A stretch of DNA of 64,000 nt from an uncultured Microbacterium sp. (GTDB lineage Bacteria; Actinomycetota; Actinomycetes; Actinomycetales; Microbacteriaceae). The translations under genes and the position numbers were made by a program. Positions within the stretch are counted from its first letter, which is position 1; each line of letters opens with the position of its first letter. Below are positions 17,065 through 25,399 of this stretch, in pieces. The stretch is from positions 62,001 to 126,000 of the forward strand of contig NZ_CANKZA010000004.1 in the NCBI RefSeq assembly GCF_947488465.1. Direction: 5' to 3'. The notes beneath the pieces are model-generated. The model did not search any database. It saw only the letters and a program-made list of their open reading frames with translations, and was not told the origin of the DNA.

Positions 17065-17592
17065 TCAGCGCTGAGCAGCGCGGCGGCGAGCCGTCGCGGC
17101 GACAACGGCGAGAGCGCCGAGGCCGAGCGCGCCGCCACCGATCCACAGTGCGGCGGCGGGGATTTCGCCACCCGTGCTGGGGAGCGTTCCGTTGCCGCCA
17201 CCGGCGGCTGCACCGGCAGCGGTGACCGTGACGGTGACCGTGCTGGAGACGCCGTCCGCGGCTGCGGTCACCGTGTAGGTGCCGGGGGCCGAGCCGGTGA
17301 AGGTCGCCGTGGCGACGTCATTGACGATGGGCTTGGTGGTCGACGAACCAGCCGCCGCGGCAACGATCGACGACAGGCCTGCACCCGTGGTGGGCGAGAC
17401 CGAGAAAGTGGCGGACGTCGCCTCGGTGTTTTCGAACGTCGCGGTGATGGTCGCGGTGCCGTTCACCGTGATCGACGACGCGCTGGTGCTGACGGTGACC
17501 TCAGCGGGGTACTCGACTGCGTTCGCGGCAGAGGCACCGGCGAAGATCATGGCGCCGGCGACAACAGCCGCGGCGAAAGCCTTTTTCATCAT
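17065..17592 (-). CDS. LPxTG wall-anchored secreted protein with an Ig-like domain
   Basis: A 175-residue surface protein. Signal peptide residues 1-26 (MMKKAFAAAVVAGAMIFAGA, cleavage after NAV or ANA). Residues about 28-125 are a single Ser/Thr/Val-rich beta-sandwich (ITVNGTATITATFEN; GTYTVTAAADGVSSTV). The sorting signal LPSTGG at about 138 is followed by a hydrophobic helix and ARRRAAQR, so a sortase should attach it to peptidoglycan. No sortase gene is in the window. AGAAGGA lies about seven bases before the first ATG. A strong terminator follows the stop. Its role is unknown; a stalk or adhesin-like protein is possible. Confidence 0.9.
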   Translation of the reverse strand: MMKKAFAAAVVAGAMIFAGASAANAVEYPAEVTVSTSASSITVNGTATITATFENTEATSATFSVSPTTGAGLSSIVAAAAGSSTTKPIVNDVATATFTGSAPGTYTVTAAADGVSSTVTVTVTAAGAAAGGGNGTLPSTGGEIPAAALWIGGGALGLGALAVVAATARRRAAQR

Positions 17593-17660
17593 GTGTTTTC
17601 CTTCTAGTTCGTGTGCAAAATCGCGGCGAACAAGCTGGATTTTCCTCCACCCGAGTTCCC

Positions 17661-17689
17661 ACCGTACTGGATGAGAGAATTCTCAGCAA
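17661..17689 (-). promoter_or_regulatory. Promoter of the LPxTG gene with palindromic operator candidates
   Basis: On the minus strand TTGCTG (17689-17684), a 17-base spacer and TACGGT (17666-17661). The perfect palindrome GAGAATTCTC (17675-17684) lies in the spacer, and TGTTACC-AGTG-GGTAACA (17699-17716) lies just upstream. Both positions suit a repressor or activator site. Confidence 0.55.
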
Positions 17690-17753
17690 AATCGAAGCTG
17701 TTACCAGTGGGTAACAAGTTGCTGAACAGCGACACGCCCGAACAGCCGCTGAT

Positions 17754-18554
17754 CTATCCGAAAACCGTGCCGACGAGTGCCAGCGTGACACCGGCCCCAT
17801 TGAACACAGCGTGCACGAGCACCGCTCCCCAGATCCGCCCTGTGAAAATCACCAGCAGCGCGCACACGAGTCCGAGCGCCGCCATCGCGACGATGTCGGC
17901 GACCGCGCCAGCACCGACCGCGAGGTGCGCGAAGACGAACAGTGAGGTGCTCGCCAACGTCGCGGCCAGTCCTGCCGTGAAGGCTCCGAGCGGGCGACGG
18001 AGCACCGTGTAGAGGGCGACGAGGATAACCCCCGAGAAGAGAGAGGTTTCGACGAGCGGCGCGATCACGACGGGAGCGAGAACGTCGCCGAACCACCATC
18101 CGTCGGCGAGAGCGCCGTCGACGGTGACGAGCGTCGGGAACGGCACGGGCGCGCCCTCGGCGCCCGCCGCCCATCCCTGCACGACCCGCAGAACCACCCC
18201 GAGCCCGAACCCCCAGAGCAGGTCGATCGCGCGGAAGCGCAGCAGACCGACCGGCCGCGAGCGAGCGAAGCCGACCGCGATGGGCACCAGCATCCCGAGC
18301 CAGATCAGCAGGGTCGCGATGAGCGGCGACGCACCGGCGGTGAGCGCAGCCGTGCCCGCAAGGATTCCGCCGCCCAGGCTGAGCAGCGCGATCGCGAGCA
18401 GGCCTTCGCGCCACGACTGCACCGTGCGACTGCCGAGGCGCCAGTCGGTGCGGGCCGTCCGGCGCGACCGTCGCTGCACGGGCGCGGCCGCGTCAGCTGT
18501 CGCTACGGCACTCCCGCTAGAGTGCGGGGCGGTGTTGTCGATGGGTTCCGGCAC
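17754..18554 (-). CDS. CPBP-family membrane protein with an altered first motif
   Basis: A 266-residue multi-pass membrane protein. An N-terminal polar, basic stretch of about 45 residues precedes some eight hydrophobic segments. FVFAHLA and HAVFN match the second and third CPBP motifs, but the first reads VETSLFSG, so the second glutamate and the arginine of EExxxR are missing. It may therefore be a non-proteolytic relative, although one glutamate and both histidine motifs remain. The start is GTG at 18554, six bases after TAACGT, a leaderless layout. The gene lies upstream of the LPxTG gene in the same direction, with 161 bp between. Confidence 0.8.
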   Translation of the reverse strand: MPEPIDNTAPHSSGSAVATADAAAPVQRRSRRTARTDWRLGSRTVQSWREGLLAIALLSLGGGILAGTAALTAGASPLIATLLIWLGMLVPIAVGFARSRPVGLLRFRAIDLLWGFGLGVVLRVVQGWAAGAEGAPVPFPTLVTVDGALADGWWFGDVLAPVVIAPLVETSLFSGVILVALYTVLRRPLGAFTAGLAATLASTSLFVFAHLAVGAGAVADIVAMAALGLVCALLVIFTGRIWGAVLVHAVFNGAGVTLALVGTVFG

Positions 18555-18560
18555 GCGCCC

Positions 18561-18566
18561 ACGTTA
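18561..18566 (-). promoter_or_regulatory. Leaderless -10 box of the second CPBP gene
   Basis: TAACGT on the minus strand ends six bases before the GTG at 18554. Confidence 0.45.
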
Positions 18567-18598
18567 CCCGGCACGACGATGAGAAAAGAGGACGCGCG

Positions 18599-19189
18599 AT
18601 GGAGATCATGACCGTCTGCACGGGGAACATCTGCCGTTCCCCGCTGGCCGAGGTGCTGTTGGCGACGCGTCTGGCCGACCTCACCCCCGCCGTGCACAGT
18701 GCCGGCGTGCGCGGGCTTCCGGCTGCGACGATGACCCCCGAGGCCGTCGATCTGGCCGTCCACTTCGGTGTGCCCGAAGACGTGGCCGACGCGCACCGGT
18801 CGCGGTATCTGACCGAGGGCATGCTGTCGAGCCCCGACCTCATCCTCGCGATGACGCGCGATCACCGCCGCGCGATCGCCGAGCTCGCTCCGGCGCGTCT
18901 GCGCTCGACGTTCACGGTGCGCGAGTTCGCACGCCTGGCCGCCGCGGTCTCTGACGAGGAGCTGCTCGCCGCCGCCGATGTGGTGGGGGCGGATGCCGGG
19001 GACCGCATCCGCGCTGCCGCAGCCGTCGTCGCTGCGCACCGGGGCATCGTTCCTCCGCCCGCAGACCCCGCTGATGACGACGTCATCGACCCGTACCGCC
19101 GCGAGTGGGAGATCTACCAGCTCTCTGCGCAGCAGCTTGTGCCCGCTCTCGCCGAGGTGGAGCGCGTCATCCGCCTCGTCACCCCCTGA
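18599..19189 (+). CDS. Low-molecular-weight protein-tyrosine phosphatase (Wzb-like)
   Basis: A 196-residue cytoplasmic phosphatase. The phosphate loop CTGNICRS (C-x5-R) is at residues 7-14, followed by the LMW-PTP start pattern SPLAEVL. MTRDHRRAI matches the region before the general-acid loop, and the likely catalytic aspartate is in DPYRR near residue 165. It is longer than the roughly 150-residue minimal enzyme. AGAGGA lies six bases before the ATG. It sits 110 bp upstream of a Wzz/BY-kinase gene, the usual Wzb-Wzc pair, so it most likely removes phosphate from the kinase's C-terminal tyrosines and thereby controls polymer length and export. Confidence 0.9.
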   Translation: MEIMTVCTGNICRSPLAEVLLATRLADLTPAVHSAGVRGLPAATMTPEAVDLAVHFGVPEDVADAHRSRYLTEGMLSSPDLILAMTRDHRRAIAELAPARLRSTFTVREFARLAAAVSDEELLAAADVVGADAGDRIRAAAAVVAAHRGIVPPPADPADDDVIDPYRREWEIYQLSAQQLVPALAEVERVIRLVTP

Positions 19190-19198
19190 CCTACCCCC

Positions 19199-19240
19199 GC
19201 TGGTCGAGTGCCGGCGCGCAGCGCCGGTGTACCGAGACCC
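19199..19240. repeat. Palindromic repeat family A
   Basis: GCTGGTCGAGTGCCGGCGC, a GCA loop and GCGCCGGTGTACCGAGACC form a near-palindrome between the phosphatase and BY-kinase genes. Closely related copies occur at 50282-50321 (inverted, inside a gene) and 60500-60534. Confidence 0.85.
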
Positions 19241-19299
19241 CCTCGATGCCCTCCGCGCGAGATAAGCCCTCACACCCCCTGTGGCACACTGGTCCCACC

Positions 19300-21057
19300 A
19301 TGGAACTGAGCGATTACATCCGCATCCTGCGCAAGAACTGGCTGATCATCATCGTCGCCACTCTTGTGGGCATCGGCGTGGCGGCGGCGTTTTCGCTCAG
19401 CCGAACTCCCCAATACGAAGCGTCGAGCACGATCGCCGTCTCGACGCAGGGCAGCGGCACGGTCGCCGAGCTCCAGCAGGGCTCGAGCTTCGCGCAGACG
19501 CGTATCAACACCTACGTGGGCCTGGTGCAGACCCCGATCGTGCTGAACCCCGTGATCGTCGCCATGGACCTCGACATGACCGCCGACGAGCTCGCCGCGC
19601 AGGTGACGGCGTCGTCGGCCCTCAACACGACCCTCATCACGGTCGCGGCATCCGACTCCGATCCTGTGCAGGCCGCCGAGATCGCCAACGCGGTCGCCGC
19701 AAGCCTGTCGAGCGTCGTTCCCGAGATCGAGCCGACCGTCTCCGAAGGTGCGAGCCCGGTGCGCCTCACCCGCGTGAGCGATGCGCTTCCGCCACTCAAG
19801 CCCTCGAGCCCCAACGTGCCGCTGAACCTTGCGCTCGGCGCCCTGGTGGGCCTCGCGCTCGGCATCGGTTTCGCCGTGCTCCGCAGCGTGCTCGACAACC
19901 GGGTGCGCACGCCCCGCGATGTGGCACAGGTGACCGAGAGCCCGCTGATCGGTGCGATCACGTTCGACACGAAGGCGAAAGAACGCCCCCTCATCGTGCA
20001 CGCCGACCCGCTCAGCCCCCGCGCCGAGTCGTTCCGCGCACTGCGCACCAACCTGCAGTTCCTCGACATGGGCGGCCGCGCGTCGTTCGTCGTCACGAGC
20101 TCGGTACCGAACGAGGGCAAGTCGACCACGACGATCAACCTGGCGATCGCTCTGGCCGATGCGGGCAAGCGCGTCGCGCTGATCGACACCGACCTCCGCA
20201 AGCCGGAGGTCGCCGAATACCTCGGCATCGAGGGTGGCGTGGGGCTGACCGATGTGCTGATCGGTCGGGTGCGGGTGGGCGATGTCATGCTGCCGTGGGG
20301 CGGCCGGTCGCTGTATGTGCTTCCGGCGGGAAAGATTCCCCCGAACCCGAGTGAGTTGCTGGGTTCGCATCAGATGCAGACGCTGATCGATGTGCTCGAG
20401 CGTGATTTCGATGTGGTGTTGTGCGATGCGCCGCCGCTTCTGCCGGTGACGGATGCCGCCATTCTCGCGAAGTCGACCAGCGGCGCGATCCTCGGTGTCG
20501 CAACGGGCCGCACGACTCGCCACCAGCTGTCGGGCGCCGTCGACGCGCTGCACACGGTGGGCGCGAAGGTCGCCGGTGTCGTGATGACCATGGTCCCCAC
20601 GCGCGGTCCGGACTCGTACTACAGCCAGTACGGCGGCGGCTACGGCGGGTATGGATACCGGCAGCCCGAGGCCAAGACCGCACCGGCGTCACCGCGCGGC
20701 CGCAAGCGTTCGCCGTCCGATGTGCCGGGGCCGATGGCGCCGACGGGTCCGATCGCGACGCCCGACGCACCGCGCCGTCCGCATCCGCTGCTGCCGCAGG
20801 CCGCAGCGCCGACGCGCGCGTCGTCAGAAGCGTCGGCACGCCCCGCGGCGGCCGGACCCGACGCGGCGGCACCCGCACGCGCTGCGGCTGCGCCGTCACG
20901 CTCGACCCCAGCCCCCGCGCGCCCGACGGTTGGCGAGCCACCGAAGGTCGTCTCGACGCCGCACGCCGACGCTGCGGCGAAGTCCGACTTCGATGCGCTG
21001 CTGGCCGGCGAGACGGTGATCGACCCGACCGACTCGACGACGCACCGGCGTTCGTAG
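19300..21057 (+). CDS. Polysaccharide chain-length regulator fused to a BY-type tyrosine kinase (Wzc/CapAB-like)
   Basis: A 585-residue inner-membrane protein. An N-terminal Wzz domain is bounded by two membrane helices (about residues 14-32 and 175-195). The cytoplasmic kinase has Walker A NEGKSTT near 270, Walker A' LIDTDLR near 294 and Walker B VVLCDAPP near 372. A tyrosine cluster (YYSQYGGGYGGYGYRQ) at about 440-455 is the likely autophosphorylation site. A proline/alanine-rich tail of about 130 residues then extends beyond the usual end, which is unusual. It controls polymer length and export with the upstream phosphatase. The ATG at 19300 begins the family core MELSDYIRIL; no convincing ribosome site is seen. 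Confidence 0.93.
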   Translation: MELSDYIRILRKNWLIIIVATLVGIGVAAAFSLSRTPQYEASSTIAVSTQGSGTVAELQQGSSFAQTRINTYVGLVQTPIVLNPVIVAMDLDMTADELAAQVTASSALNTTLITVAASDSDPVQAAEIANAVAASLSSVVPEIEPTVSEGASPVRLTRVSDALPPLKPSSPNVPLNLALGALVGLALGIGFAVLRSVLDNRVRTPRDVAQVTESPLIGAITFDTKAKERPLIVHADPLSPRAESFRALRTNLQFLDMGGRASFVVTSSVPNEGKSTTTINLAIALADAGKRVALIDTDLRKPEVAEYLGIEGGVGLTDVLIGRVRVGDVMLPWGGRSLYVLPAGKIPPNPSELLGSHQMQTLIDVLERDFDVVLCDAPPLLPVTDAAILAKSTSGAILGVATGRTTRHQLSGAVDALHTVGAKVAGVVMTMVPTRGPDSYYSQYGGGYGGYGYRQPEAKTAPASPRGRKRSPSDVPGPMAPTGPIATPDAPRRPHPLLPQAAAPTRASSEASARPAAAGPDAAAPARAAAAPSRSTPAPARPTVGEPPKVVSTPHADAAAKSDFDALLAGETVIDPTDSTTHRRS

Positions 21058-21064
21058 TCCCCGG

Positions 21065-21949
21065 ATGTCTGCGGGAGTTTTCGCACGCGTGACGGCTGTC
21101 GTGGCCGTCGGGGTGCTGGCGATCGGTGTGGGTGTGTTGTCGGTGTTGGCTCTGCAGAGCACCGCGTCGTCGGAATCGCCAGAGAGCGCGGGGCCCGCGC
21201 CCACGTTCGACTTCGGTGACCGCGCGACGACCTCCCCGAGCGCGAGCGCCACGCCGTCGCCGACGTCGACGTCGACGACATCGACGCCGGAGCGATTCTT
21301 GGCAGTCGACGGCTCAGACCTGTGGCGCGCGACAAGCGGCGCGTGCGGGGGTGCAGCGCCCGAGGTGGAGTACTCGACCGACGGCGGCGAGTCGTGGGCC
21401 GAGGTGACTCCGGCGGCGGCCGTGCAGGTGATGAGCCTCGCGACGTTCGGCGAGGGTCAGGCGGAGGCTGTGGCGGCGACCGACGCCGCGTGCACCCCGG
21501 CCGCGCTGCGCACGTACACCGCAGGGCGCGCCTGGGAGTCGTATCCGCAGATGCTCGCCGGCGCGACCTTTGTGTCACCGACCGATCGGTCGACGGTCGT
21601 CGTGGCCGGTGCGGCGATGACGGCACCGTGTGCCGATGCGCGTAGCGCCCGCACAAGTCGCACCGCGACAGGAATCGTCTGCGACGGAACCGCGTTCCTC
21701 TGGGCTGACGGCGAGTGGATGAGCCTCGCGGCGGGTGCCGTGGCCCTGGACGCGGTGGCCGGCACGATCGTGGTGGCACACGTGTCCGACGCGTGCCGCT
21801 CGGGTGTGACGGTGACGCAGTTCACCGGGACCTCTGGCGACGAGCTGGGGTGCGTTTCCGATGTGGATGCCGCATCCCCCGCCGCGATTTCCGTCCTCGG
21901 CGATGACCTCGTGTTCTGGTCGGGCGACAACGTCTTCGGCCTGGACTGA
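21065..21949 (+). CDS. Membrane-anchored extracellular protein with Asp-box-like repeats
   Basis: A 294-residue protein starting eight bases after the BY-kinase stop, so probably in the same operon. Residues 6-30 are a single hydrophobic helix, followed by a Ser/Thr/Pro linker (about 40-72) and an exported domain. STDGGESWAEV near residue 108 matches the Asp-box (S-x-D-x-G-x-T-W) seen in BNR/sialidase-like beta-propellers, and LWADGEWMSLA is a weaker second copy. Several cysteines in the outer domain could form disulfides. I do not recognise a specific family. Its place suggests a surface-glycan-associated role, but no function is assigned. Confidence 0.8.
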   Translation: MSAGVFARVTAVVAVGVLAIGVGVLSVLALQSTASSESPESAGPAPTFDFGDRATTSPSASATPSPTSTSTTSTPERFLAVDGSDLWRATSGACGGAAPEVEYSTDGGESWAEVTPAAAVQVMSLATFGEGQAEAVAATDAACTPAALRTYTAGRAWESYPQMLAGATFVSPTDRSTVVVAGAAMTAPCADARSARTSRTATGIVCDGTAFLWADGEWMSLAAGAVALDAVAGTIVVAHVSDACRSGVTVTQFTGTSGDELGCVSDVDAASPAAISVLGDDLVFWSGDNVFGLD

Positions 21950-21987
21950 CTGGGACTCTCACTCCCCCGCGCCTGCTCGCTTCTCGC

Positions 21988-23487
21988 CTACGCGGCTACG
22001 CGCGCGTGCCGCCATCGCGGCCGATCGGGTGGTGGATCCCACAACCACCGCAGCGCTGACTTCGACTCGAGGCGGATCACCTCGCGGGCACTCGCGCCAA
22101 CGCCCGCCTCGGGCGGCGGCACGAGCAGAAATCGACCGGCACCGTCACGAAGAATCGCCCAGCCCCAGAAGTGCAGGTGCATGTGGTGATAGCGACAGAG
22201 CAAGATCCCGTCGTCGACGTCGGTGCATCCACCTTCCGACCACGGCACGATGTGATGAGCTTCGGTCATCGCGGGCGGACGATCGCAGCCGGGCCACATG
22301 CATCCCCCGTCGCGAACGGCCAAGACGAGTCGCTGCGCGGAGCTGTAGGTCCGCACGGTACGACCGAGGTTAAGCGGTTTGCCGTGGGTATCGACGACCA
22401 CATCGACGCTTCCGCCGAGACAGAGTGCGCGTTCGATGACGCCGCCGTCGACCGCCGTGCCACCGTCTTCCGTGTGGCCGATCGCGACCAATCGTCCGAG
22501 GGCGTCGCGGTGGACGTCCTCCCCGGTGAGGGCATCTTTCATGACGATCAATCGCACGCCGGGCTCGCGCGCACCGAAGACGTCTTTCGCATCGGCGAGC
22601 GCTCCTGCACGCACGACATCGATGAACAGGTCGTACGCGAGTTGCTCGTTGGTGCGCGGGTCGTCCGTCAGCGCGGCCGCGGCATCCTTCTCATCTTCCG
22701 CGACGAAGCGCGGGCCACCCCGTCGCGGGCGAAGCGCGGCCCCGAAGATCGCCTCGAACCACTCACCCATCTCAGGGTCGAACGTGATGTCGCCGCGCCG
22801 CCGCCCATCGGCGTCGCGCCAGAGCCGAATGGAGCGTGCGTCGTACTGGGCACGCAACCGCTCCTGCGCCCCTTCCTCATCGAGCATGTCGCGGAGCGTG
22901 CGCGCGTGATCCCGCAACTGCTCGACGGTCCATTGCGGCGCATCCCACGACAGCTCTTCGGCCGCGAGCCGCCACGCCTCCACCAGCTCGTCCGACTCGT
23001 CGCGCACCGGCGGCTCGCCGAGCCCTCGATGGATCGCGTCGTATTGCGCTTGCGTCAGCCGACCGGACAGCATTGCCTCACGCAGCGGGGCATGCCACGG
23101 AATCGAGACCACAGCATCCCCCGCGTCCAACCCGGGAGTCGGCACGCCGTCGAGCAACGCCTCGCCGATCTTCACCGCGCGCGTCGCCTCACCCTTTGTC
23201 ACCCCGGTGATCACGCGCACCATCTCGACGGGTGTTCGGAATCCGCCCGTTGCCGCCATTCCTCCGTGACCCCGGTCGCGGGTCGATCGTTGGGCGACGA
23301 CTCCGGCCAGCATCGTCTGGAGCGTCTGCCACGAGGTGACGATCTGCCCGACCTCGGCGATGAGAGCGCGCACCGAGTCATCGCTGAGTTGCTGGACCGA
23401 CGCAGGTAGCCCCGCAGCCTCTACCGAGAGCTCACCGAACACGCTGAGCCGGTCGACGGCTCCGCGCATATCTTCGATGAAAGTCAT
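21988..23487 (-). CDS. DUF222/HNH endonuclease-like protein (13E12 type)
   Basis: A 499-residue protein of the actinobacterial DUF222 family. The N-terminal helical DUF222 region covers about residues 30-330 (TPVEMVRVITGVTKGEATRA; TQAQYDAIHRGL), and an HNH domain follows near 400-450: CMWPGCDRPP, EAHHIVPWSEGGCTDVDD and LLCRYHHMHLH, with the C-x4-C and C-x2-H zinc ligands and the catalytic His pair present. Such genes are numerous and often repeated in actinobacteria; DNA binding or cleavage is expected but cellular roles are unclear. It is isolated between the BY-kinase operon and an unrelated plus-strand gene, and appears leaderless. Confidence 0.9.
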   Translation of the reverse strand: MTFIEDMRGAVDRLSVFGELSVEAAGLPASVQQLSDDSVRALIAEVGQIVTSWQTLQTMLAGVVAQRSTRDRGHGGMAATGGFRTPVEMVRVITGVTKGEATRAVKIGEALLDGVPTPGLDAGDAVVSIPWHAPLREAMLSGRLTQAQYDAIHRGLGEPPVRDESDELVEAWRLAAEELSWDAPQWTVEQLRDHARTLRDMLDEEGAQERLRAQYDARSIRLWRDADGRRRGDITFDPEMGEWFEAIFGAALRPRRGGPRFVAEDEKDAAAALTDDPRTNEQLAYDLFIDVVRAGALADAKDVFGAREPGVRLIVMKDALTGEDVHRDALGRLVAIGHTEDGGTAVDGGVIERALCLGGSVDVVVDTHGKPLNLGRTVRTYSSAQRLVLAVRDGGCMWPGCDRPPAMTEAHHIVPWSEGGCTDVDDGILLCRYHHMHLHFWGWAILRDGAGRFLLVPPPEAGVGASAREVIRLESKSALRWLWDPPPDRPRWRHARVAA

Positions 23488-23493
23488 AGCTAG

Positions 23494-23499
23494 AGTCTG
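23494..23499 (-). promoter_or_regulatory. Leaderless -10-like box of the DUF222/HNH gene
   Basis: CAGACT on the minus strand ends six bases before the ATG at 23487. The first base departs from TANNNT, so this is weaker than other boxes. Confidence 0.4.
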
Positions 23500-23669
23500 G
23501 CACTAGCCTCCGACATTCGATGATATAAGCGACCCTTCTGTGGATAGCCCGAGCACCAAAGCTGTCCGGGTCTGTCCGGACTTCACCCACCGACCCCAAC
23601 CGGGCACCCCCGCGGGATAGATTTCCCCGAGTCCGCAGAGTCCAGACCGCCACAGAGGGAACCACTCCG

Positions 23670-24761
23670 ATGAACTTCGAATCGACCTTCTCGATCGGCG
23701 ATGTGCTCGCGGCCGCGGCCTTCGTCATCGCGGCCATCACGGTGGTCCGTGAGATCCGTCGGGCCGCCGTCGACAAAGCATCGCGGCTCGCCGTCTGGAC
23801 GGCCATTCCGCACGACCGCGTGAAGTCGGCCGGCATCCGTGGGGTCGTCATCACCAATACGTCCGGCGAGGTGGCGCGCAATGGGGCAGTGACCACCAAG
23901 ATGGGCGACCTCACCCTCCGCGATGTCTATCCGGTGGTACCGCCGGGCACGCAATTTCTGACTCTCCAGGTGCAGGACAAGGACTCCGCCGGCCAGCCCA
24001 CGCAGCAGTGGACACCCGATCAGCAGCAGCAATTCCAGCCGTACTGGATGCTTGCTGGCACCGAAACCGACGGTCGCCTCGAGGTCGAGCTCCGCAAGAA
24101 CGATGAACCCAAGAAGTTCGAGCTCACGCCGTGGGTCGAAACCGCAGGCACGGGCTCGTTCACCGTCGAAGAGCTGAGCTTCGAGCTCGGAAACCGGCGC
24201 TGGGTGCGCCATCGCGACAAGCCGGTCAAGCGCCTGCGCACCCGGCACCACCTCCCGGGAGCCGAGGAGACGCGGCGGATCTTCCCTCACGATGCCCTCA
24301 CTGCCGAGCAGAAGCAGGCAGAGGCAGAGAGTACGCAGGGCTCGTACGAGCAGTCCCGCGATCTGATCGCCGCCCTCGCTGCCGAGTTCACCTCCAGCGG
24401 CCTGCAGCCCGGGTCAGAGGCGAAGGCGCAGGGTGAGCTGCAGAAGCTCGGCATCGCGAAGGTGCGGCGCACGAAGGCGATTCAGCGCAGCGGCAAGGAT
24501 CGCGGGGGCATCGCGCTCGACTTCTACCTCGCTGCCACCGACGCGAAGCCGGCCTATTCGATCGGCGCGAGCGAGTGGGGCGCTCTGCCGCAGTGGTTCG
24601 GCTGGGTGAAGCCGAAGGATTCGACGGCACCCTCCCGCTCGTTCTTGACGCGCCCGGCGTTCAAGCGGCGGCGCACGGCGGATGCCTGGACCTCGAATGT
24701 GCTGGCCGCCGAGGTCATCGCGGCGATTCGCGACGACCTCGCCGCGCACCGCCGTGCGTGA
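23670..24761 (+). CDS. Membrane-anchored protein of unknown function
   Basis: A 363-residue protein with one N-terminal hydrophobic segment (GDVLAAAAFVIAAITVV, residues 10-26) followed by basic residues, so the rest is probably cytoplasmic. Residues about 40-170 look like a beta-rich domain (SAGIRGVVITNTSGE; GRLEVELRKNDEPKKFELTP). The second half is mixed helical with charged stretches (AEQKQAEAES) and ends RRTADAWTSNVLAAEVIAAI. No enzyme motif is recognisable. GAGGGAAC lies shortly before the ATG. It stands between a DUF222/HNH gene and a VanZ-like gene at the edge of the polysaccharide locus; nothing in it ties it to that locus. Confidence 0.75.
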   Translation: MNFESTFSIGDVLAAAAFVIAAITVVREIRRAAVDKASRLAVWTAIPHDRVKSAGIRGVVITNTSGEVARNGAVTTKMGDLTLRDVYPVVPPGTQFLTLQVQDKDSAGQPTQQWTPDQQQQFQPYWMLAGTETDGRLEVELRKNDEPKKFELTPWVETAGTGSFTVEELSFELGNRRWVRHRDKPVKRLRTRHHLPGAEETRRIFPHDALTAEQKQAEAESTQGSYEQSRDLIAALAAEFTSSGLQPGSEAKAQGELQKLGIAKVRRTKAIQRSGKDRGGIALDFYLAATDAKPAYSIGASEWGALPQWFGWVKPKDSTAPSRSFLTRPAFKRRRTADAWTSNVLAAEVIAAIRDDLAAHRRA

Positions 24762-24770
24762 CCACTCGGC

Positions 24771-24776
24771 TACACT
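24771..24776 (+). promoter_or_regulatory. Candidate -10 box for the VanZ-like gene
   Basis: TACACT ends 50 bases before the ATG at 24827, which also has its own GAGGAGG ribosome site, so this gene should have a short leader. Confidence 0.4.
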
Positions 24777-24826
24777 CGCCAGATCAAGCGCACATCGTCG
24801 CGGCGCTCCGCACTCGAGGAGGCCCG

Positions 24827-25333
24827 ATGACCGACCCCACGATCCACGTGCCGCCGCGCCCGCCGCTTCCTCCGCAGTCGCCGAGCGAACCAACCGGCGC
24901 CAAGCGCCCCGCTTCGCTCGCGAGAAACCCCCGCACCTATCTCGCGATCTACCTCGCGATCTTGGCGGCGATCGCGTTCTGGCCCTCACCTGTCGACCAG
25001 GGCGCTGGCCCTCTCCTTCGGGCGATCACCCGCCTGATCCCCGCGCTCACGTACCCCCGCATCGAGTTCGCCGCGAACATCGCGCTCTTCATCCCCCTGG
25101 GCCTGCTGCTGACACTCATCTTCACCACGAAGCGCTGGCTGGTGATGCCGATTGCCTTCGTCGCGACGGTGACGATCGAGTGCGTGCAGGCTCTGGCGCT
25201 CGGCGCCCGCACGCCGAGCCTGCTCGACATCGTCGCGAATACCGCGGGAGCGTGCGTCGGCATCCTGCTCGCCGTTCTCGTCGAGACCCTCCGCGATAGC
25301 CGCACCACGCCACCGCCCGTGTCCCCCAAATGA
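24827..25333 (+). CDS. VanZ-like membrane protein
   Basis: A 168-residue membrane protein. A proline-rich cytoplasmic head (residues 1-35) precedes four hydrophobic segments. RIEFAANIALFIPLGLLLTL and the following T-I-E-C-V-Q-A and RTPSLLDIVANTAGACVGIL match the VanZ fold (N-x-x-L-F-x-P-x-G; E-x-x-Q; D-x-x-x-N-x-x-G). VanZ relatives are linked to glycopeptide tolerance and are often found with surface-polysaccharide genes in actinobacteria. GAGGAGG precedes the ATG at 24827; the open frame starting earlier overlaps the preceding gene and is rejected. It lies 66 bp before the initiating transferase. Confidence 0.88.
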   Translation: MTDPTIHVPPRPPLPPQSPSEPTGAKRPASLARNPRTYLAIYLAILAAIAFWPSPVDQGAGPLLRAITRLIPALTYPRIEFAANIALFIPLGLLLTLIFTTKRWLVMPIAFVATVTIECVQALALGARTPSLLDIVANTAGACVGILLAVLVETLRDSRTTPPPVSPK

Positions 25334-25399
25334 CCGACATGAGACCGTTTTCATCGAACCCGGTACTCTGAGTACGCCCTTCCCCCTCAAGAAACTTTC

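Noticed and set aside
21988-23487. Group II intron or mobile element because of the HNH domain
   Set aside because: DUF222/HNH proteins are ordinary actinobacterial genes; no reverse transcriptase, intron structure or terminal repeats are present.
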